DNA from: Meiothermus taiwanensis DSM 14542
GTDB lineage: Bacteria; Deinococcota; Deinococci; Deinococcales; Thermaceae
DNA length: 64,000 nt
Assembly: GCA_000482765.1 (NCBI GenBank)
Contig: AXWR01000013.1
Location: forward strand, 1 to 64,000
Reading direction: 5' to 3'
In this document: piece after piece, positions 60,714 to 64,000 of the stretch
Layout: each line of letters opens with the position of its first letter
Position numbering within the stretch: position 1 is the first letter of the stretch
Notes under the pieces: generated by a model
What the model saw: the letters and a program-made list of their open reading frames with translations, nothing else
Database searches by the model: none
Told to the model about the DNA's origin: nothing
Made by a program: the position numbers and the translations under genes

Positions 60714-61991
60714 CTATCGCACGGGCGTATCCCGGCCCCGGGCCTCGGGCCAGCAGAACCCCACCCGTGCGCCCCCCTCGGGGCGGTTTTCGGCCCGCAC
60801 CCGAGCGTCCATCACCCGGGCCACCGCCGCCACCAGGGCCAGGCCCAGCCCCACCCCATCGCTTCGGTCGCTCTTAACGAAGGGCTCGAAGGCCCTGGGT
60901 TGCAGTTCCGGTGGGAAGCCGGGCCCCCGGTCGTATATCCAGAGCCAGAGGCCCCCGGCGTCGGGCTCGAGCACCACCTTCTCCACACCCCCGCCGTGTT
61001 GGGCGGCGTTGTGCAGCAGGTTCTCCACCACCACCGCCAGCAGATCGGGGTCGGCCTCCACCCAGCCGTTCCCCTCCACCACAAGCCCGCGCTGTTCGAG
61101 GAAGGCTTTCAAGTCCAGCGGCTGGCCCCGCGCTCGCCCCTGGCCCTCGAGGCGGGCCAGCGTCAGCAGGCCCTGCAGCAGCGACTCCATCCGGGCTGCC
61201 TCGCGCAAGGCCCCCTCGGTGGCCCGGGGCTCCCCGGGCCGGCGCTGCAAGACTTCCAGATACCCCTTGAGGGCGGCAAGGGGGTTGCGCAGTTCGTGGG
61301 AGGCCCCATAGGCAAAGCGCCGCGCGGCCTGCTCCTGCACCTTGAGGCGCTGCAAGGCGGCCTCGAGCTGGCCCATCAGAGCATTCATGGCCTCGACTGC
61401 CGGACGAACCTCGGGCAGGCCTGGGGGGGGAAGGGGCTCGAGGTACTCGGCATTGCGACGGGCCAGCTCCTGCGAGAGGGTGTCCAGGGGCCGGAGCGAG
61501 CGGGACAGGCCCCAGGCCCCCACGCCAAAGGCCAGCAGGGCCAGCACCCCCCCGAGGCCCAGATAGAGCTGCAACAGCCGCTGGGGCAGGGCCGCCACCT
61601 CCTCCAGGGGCGTGCCCAACCCCAGGCCCCCCTCCTCAGCGGGCAGCGCCACCCACAGCCAGTTATCCCGCACCTGGCGAAAACCCTGCCCCGCTCGCAG
61701 GGCCTGCTCGAGGCCCTCGGGGAGCTGGTAATCGCCCAGGTCGGTAAAGGTTATGCGGCCTTGGGGACCCAGGATAAAGCCCACCCCGCCAAACTCCTGC
61801 ACCACCTGGGCCAGATCCTGCACACGCACCGTCCCCTGGCTGACCAGAAAACCCAGCCGGGAAAGCACCGCCCGCTCGAGGGCCTCCTGCACGGTGCGCT
61901 GGGCCTGCTGTACCGTCAGGGCGCCCAGCGGAAACAACAGCAGCACCAGGGCCAGCAACAACCACAGCAGAAGACGCAGGCGGAGGGTCAT
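60714..61991 (-). CDS. Sensor histidine kinase
   Basis: 425 residues. Two hydrophobic segments (about 7-28 and 139-163) flank a periplasmic sensor region of about 110 residues; a HAMP-like linker (about 164-215) precedes the DHp domain with the phosphoacceptor His232 (GASHELRNPLAAL). ATPase motifs: N box NLLHNAAQH, G1 DRGPGFP, G2 GVGLGLAL. It is encoded 6 bp downstream of its response regulator. The stimulus is not evident from the sensor sequence. Confidence 0.92.
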   Translation of the reverse strand: MTLRLRLLLWLLLALVLLLFPLGALTVQQAQRTVQEALERAVLSRLGFLVSQGTVRVQDLAQVVQEFGGVGFILGPQGRITFTDLGDYQLPEGLEQALRAGQGFRQVRDNWLWVALPAEEGGLGLGTPLEEVAALPQRLLQLYLGLGGVLALLAFGVGAWGLSRSLRPLDTLSQELARRNAEYLEPLPPPGLPEVRPAVEAMNALMGQLEAALQRLKVQEQAARRFAYGASHELRNPLAALKGYLEVLQRRPGEPRATEGALREAARMESLLQGLLTLARLEGQGRARGQPLDLKAFLEQRGLVVEGNGWVEADPDLLAVVVENLLHNAAQHGGGVEKVVLEPDAGGLWLWIYDRGPGFPPELQPRAFEPFVKSDRSDGVGLGLALVAAVARVMDARVRAENRPEGGARVGFCWPEARGRDTPVR

Positions 61992-61997
61992 GGCCGC

Positions 61998-62645
61998 TTA
62001 CTTGCGCAGAATGTAGCCGTGCCCCCGCAGGGTGTGCAGCAGCATGGGTTCGCCCAGTTCCCGGCGCAGGGCCGAGAGGTGCACCTCGAGGGTGTTGGGC
62101 TCCACCTCCTGGCCCCAGACCCGTTGCATCAGGGCCTCTTTGGACAGGACGTACTCGGCGTGTTCCAAAAAACACTGCAGGAGCTGTATGGCTTTGGGGG
62201 ATAGCTCGAGCAGCCGCCCACCCCGGCGGGCCTCCATCCTGCCTGGATACAGCACCACATCGGCGTAGGAAAGCACCTCCTCCGGGCGCTTGCTGCGGCG
62301 CAGAAGGGCCTCGAGGCGGGCCAGCAGCTCCGCGAGGGCGTAGGGTTTTACCAGATAATCGTCGGCCCCTTCCCGCAGGCCCTTGACCCGCCACTCCACC
62401 TCGTCCAGCGCGGTGAGCATCAGCACCGGCACCGCGCTTTGCCGGCGTATCTCGCGCAGCACCCCAAACCCATCGCCCCCGGGCAGCAGCACATCCAGCA
62501 CCACCAGCTCGGGGTTCTCGGTCAGCCTGCGCAGCCCTTCGGCGCCGCTGGCCGCCTCGAGCACCACGTGGCCCTCGAGTTCTAACCCCAGGCGCAAGGC
62601 CTCGCGCACCCCAGGGTCGTCTTCGATGAGCAGCACCCGGGCCAT
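61998..62645 (-). CDS. OmpR-family response regulator
   Basis: 215 residues. The receiver domain has the acidic pair IEDD near the N-terminus, the phosphorylated Asp51 (VVLDVLLPGGDGF) and the conserved Lys in DYLVKPYALAEL. The C-terminal winged helix (about 120-213) ends with TLEVHLSALRRELGEPMLLHTLRGHGYILRK, the OmpR/PhoB signature. It is co-transcribed with the histidine kinase. Target genes are unknown; the nearest candidates are the barrel protein and lipoprotein genes at the window end. Confidence 0.93.
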   Translation of the reverse strand: MARVLLIEDDPGVREALRLGLELEGHVVLEAASGAEGLRRLTENPELVVLDVLLPGGDGFGVLREIRRQSAVPVLMLTALDEVEWRVKGLREGADDYLVKPYALAELLARLEALLRRSKRPEEVLSYADVVLYPGRMEARRGGRLLELSPKAIQLLQCFLEHAEYVLSKEALMQRVWGQEVEPNTLEVHLSALRRELGEPMLLHTLRGHGYILRK

Positions 62646-62696
62646 GCCTCTATTCTGGCAGATACCTGTGCAAACAACGAGCGCCCACCCGCCCCG

Positions 62697-63308
62697 TTAG
62701 GTGGACTCCCCGGCCCTGTCCGGCAAGCCCCGCACAAACAGGGCCACCCCTTCCTGCAAAAGCGCCTCGGCCGAGTAACCGGGCATGTGCTGGGCGGTCA
62801 TGTAGGCCCCGTGCACAATCGAGGCAAAGATAACCGCCAGGGCCCGGCCATGCCCCGGCGCGACCTGCTCCAGCAGGCCGGCCAGCTGCTCGAGGCCGCG
62901 CCGCATGGCCTCGCGGGCCAGCTCGACTGCCTCGAGGTCGCCGCCCCGGCGGCTCGAGTAGGCGGTCATCAGGGCGGTAAGGGGCTCCACCTGTCCCCGG
63001 TAGGCCAGGGCCAGGGCCATCAGGCGCTGGTACAGCGTGCCCGGCTGGGCAATGGCCCGCTGGGTCTCGGCCAAGCCCTCCTGCAACAAAGCCTCCAGCA
63101 GCTCCCGCTTGGAAGCGAAATGGTGGTACACCGCGGCCTTGGTCAGGCCCAGGGTGCGGGCCAGGTCTTCCAGGCTGGTAGCGGCGTACCCCCGCTCGGC
63201 AAACGCTTTACGGGCGCTCTGCAAAAGGGCTTGGCGGGTGTCCATGTAGCTATAGCCTACGCCTCCTGCCGCTGGCCGGGGTGTGGCTTCCACAACACTG
63301 GCGTTCAT
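62697..63308 (-). CDS. TetR-family transcriptional regulator
   Basis: 203 residues. The N-terminal helix-turn-helix is clear: ARKAFAERGYAATSLEDLAR followed by GLTKAAVYHHFASKRELLEALL. The C-terminal ligand domain is helical and unspecific. The ATG at 63308 has GAAGGA upstream and lies 12 bp after the stop of the barrel gene; a second ATG at 63245 lies nearer the HTH and has TAGGCT 8 nt upstream, so a shorter product is possible. It is likely autoregulatory and may control the co-oriented barrel gene. Confidence 0.88.
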   Translation of the reverse strand: MNASVVEATPRPAAGGVGYSYMDTRQALLQSARKAFAERGYAATSLEDLARTLGLTKAAVYHHFASKRELLEALLQEGLAETQRAIAQPGTLYQRLMALALAYRGQVEPLTALMTAYSSRRGGDLEAVELAREAMRRGLEQLAGLLEQVAPGHGRALAVIFASIVHGAYMTAQHMPGYSAEALLQEGVALFVRGLPDRAGEST

Positions 63309-63319
63309 GGCGGCTTCCT

Positions 63320-63793
63320 TCAGAAAAGGTAGTTCACCCCGAAGCGGAGCTGGATGCCCAAAGCTGTTCCATAAATGCCCGTGGCATCGCTGGCCAGGTA
63401 AAAGGTTGGCACGGCTTCGGCAAAGAGACCCGTATCGCTGGCGGTGCTGTAGCTAACCCCGGCCAGACCGCGAATGCCAAAAAAGTTCAGCGCCCCCAGG
63501 CCCACCCAGTGGCCCCCCAGGCCCCCATACGGAAGCAGGCGTCCTGTTCCAAAGGGAAAGAGCAGGTCGGCGCCGAGCTCGAGGAAGCTGGGGCTCAGCC
63601 CGATGCCCACACTGGCCCGCGCCCCAAGACCACCCCCCAGGTTGTAGCTGCCAGCCTGCAGCATCAGGCTGGTGAGAGGGGTTCCTTCCACCCACTGAAA
63701 TACCAGGCTGGCCCCGGCAAAAGGCCTGGAGCTTTGAGCAAGGGCCGTCCAGCCCAGGCATAGCAGGAAAAACACGGCGATTTGTTTGCCCAT
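63320..63793 (-). CDS. Small exported beta-barrel-like protein of unknown function
   Basis: 157 residues. A signal peptide (VFFLLCLGWTALAQ) is followed by alternating amphipathic, Gly- and aromatic-rich strands (LGARASVGIGLSPSFLELGADLLFPFG, shown in part) and a terminal LRFGVNYLF, with a C-terminal Phe typical of outer-membrane barrels. The length would fit about eight strands. No family is recognised. It is transcribed with the TetR regulator downstream. Confidence 0.7.
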   Translation of the reverse strand: MGKQIAVFFLLCLGWTALAQSSRPFAGASLVFQWVEGTPLTSLMLQAGSYNLGGGLGARASVGIGLSPSFLELGADLLFPFGTGRLLPYGGLGGHWVGLGALNFFGIRGLAGVSYSTASDTGLFAEAVPTFYLASDATGIYGTALGIQLRFGVNYLF

Positions 63794-63896
63794 GATAAGC
63801 CCAATTCTATGCCGTCTTGGGGCCTCAAAAGCCCGGTCAGGTGTTACATAAAGATTTCATTAGCCGGCCCTAAGACTTCCCTCGAGGCCCGCTCCC

Positions 63897-63902
63897 TAGA
63901 CT
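63897..63902 (+). promoter_or_regulatory. -10 box of the leaderless lipoprotein gene
   Basis: TAGACT followed by 7 nt and the ATG at 63910, in the divergent region 63794-63909. Confidence 0.5.
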
Positions 63903-63909
63903 GCCAATT

Positions 63910-64000
63910 ATGCGCCCTTGGTACCTGGCCCTGCTGCTCGGCCCGCTTGCGGTGGCCTGTAGCGGCCAGAGCGTCCTCCGACCCCCCAGCACCCCCTCCA
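63910..64000 (+). CDS. Lipoprotein, N-terminal fragment (3' end outside window)
   Basis: Only 30 codons are visible. They encode a short signal peptide with a clear lipobox (MRPWYLALLLGPLAVAC), then a Ser/Pro-rich linker (RPPSTPS). The start is supported by TAGACT 7 nt upstream. Function cannot be judged from this fragment. It is divergent from the barrel protein gene. Confidence 0.75.
   Translation, partial: MRPWYLALLLGPLAVACSGQSVLRPPSTPS

Overview
The window is GC-rich (roughly 63-65% by eye) chromosomal DNA that looks like Meiothermus (Deinococcota, Thermaceae). The strongest pointer is an ATP-independent Lon-like protease at 28847-31006: with the start chosen here its catalytic pair falls at Ser582 and Lys625, the numbering I recall for Meiothermus taiwanensis LonC. 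Other pointers are GTG/TTG starts, -10 boxes placed 6-7 nt in front of start codons (leaderless genes, common in this phylum), and a strong excess of CTCGAG. I see no rRNA, tRNA, CRISPR array, transposase or prophage.

Region 1 (1-27.8 kb) is a surface polysaccharide locus. A minus-strand arm carries a galactose-oxidase-like copper-radical lipoprotein, a membrane-anchored sugar epimerase/dehydratase, a DegT aminotransferase, a beta-propeller lipoprotein, and a four-gene overlapping unit (Wzx flippase, Wzy/WaaL-type polymerase or ligase, GT4 glycosyltransferase, deacetylase-fold protein). A plus-strand arm starts with a Wzz-like protein and a beta-helix lipoprotein. It continues with a tight operon: GT4, wbpA-wbpB-wbpD-wbpE (UDP-GlcNAc to UDP-2,3-diacetamido-2,3-dideoxy-glucuronic acid), two glutamine-dependent asparagine-synthase-like enzymes around another GT4, and a membrane acyltransferase. 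Two related beta-helix genes bracket the minus-strand arm and share a 95-bp identical block. My reading is that the locus makes and exports a diacetamido-uronic-acid polymer whose carboxyl groups may be amidated. The initiating glycosyl-phosphate transferase and the WbpI epimerase are not in the window.

Region 2 (27.8-38 kb) holds an S41 peptidase, lonC, and glycogen synthesis (glgC, glgA) interrupted by a SagB-type nitroreductase, a PIN toxin pair and a gamma-glutamylcyclotransferase-like gene. An unrecognised lipoprotein and D-Ala-D-Ala ligase follow. Region 3 (38-51.9 kb) is mostly housekeeping: mutM, a glutaredoxin, a SARP-like NTPase regulator, argS, an M20 peptidase, a YbaK deacylase, purA, a metalloprotease/propeller/barrel protein, an HtrA protease and purU. 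Region 4 (51.9-64 kb) holds a sugar ABC importer with no ATPase gene beside it plus a sugar isomerase, MazF-type and VapBC toxin pairs, typA, a GMC oxidoreductase, a two-component system, a TetR regulator with a small barrel protein, and the start of another lipoprotein gene.

Non-coding signals include a dispersed structured intergenic repeat (at least four partial copies), a nested inverted repeat at 16150-16214, several intrinsic terminators, and four convergent gene pairs whose stop codons interlock within 4 bp.
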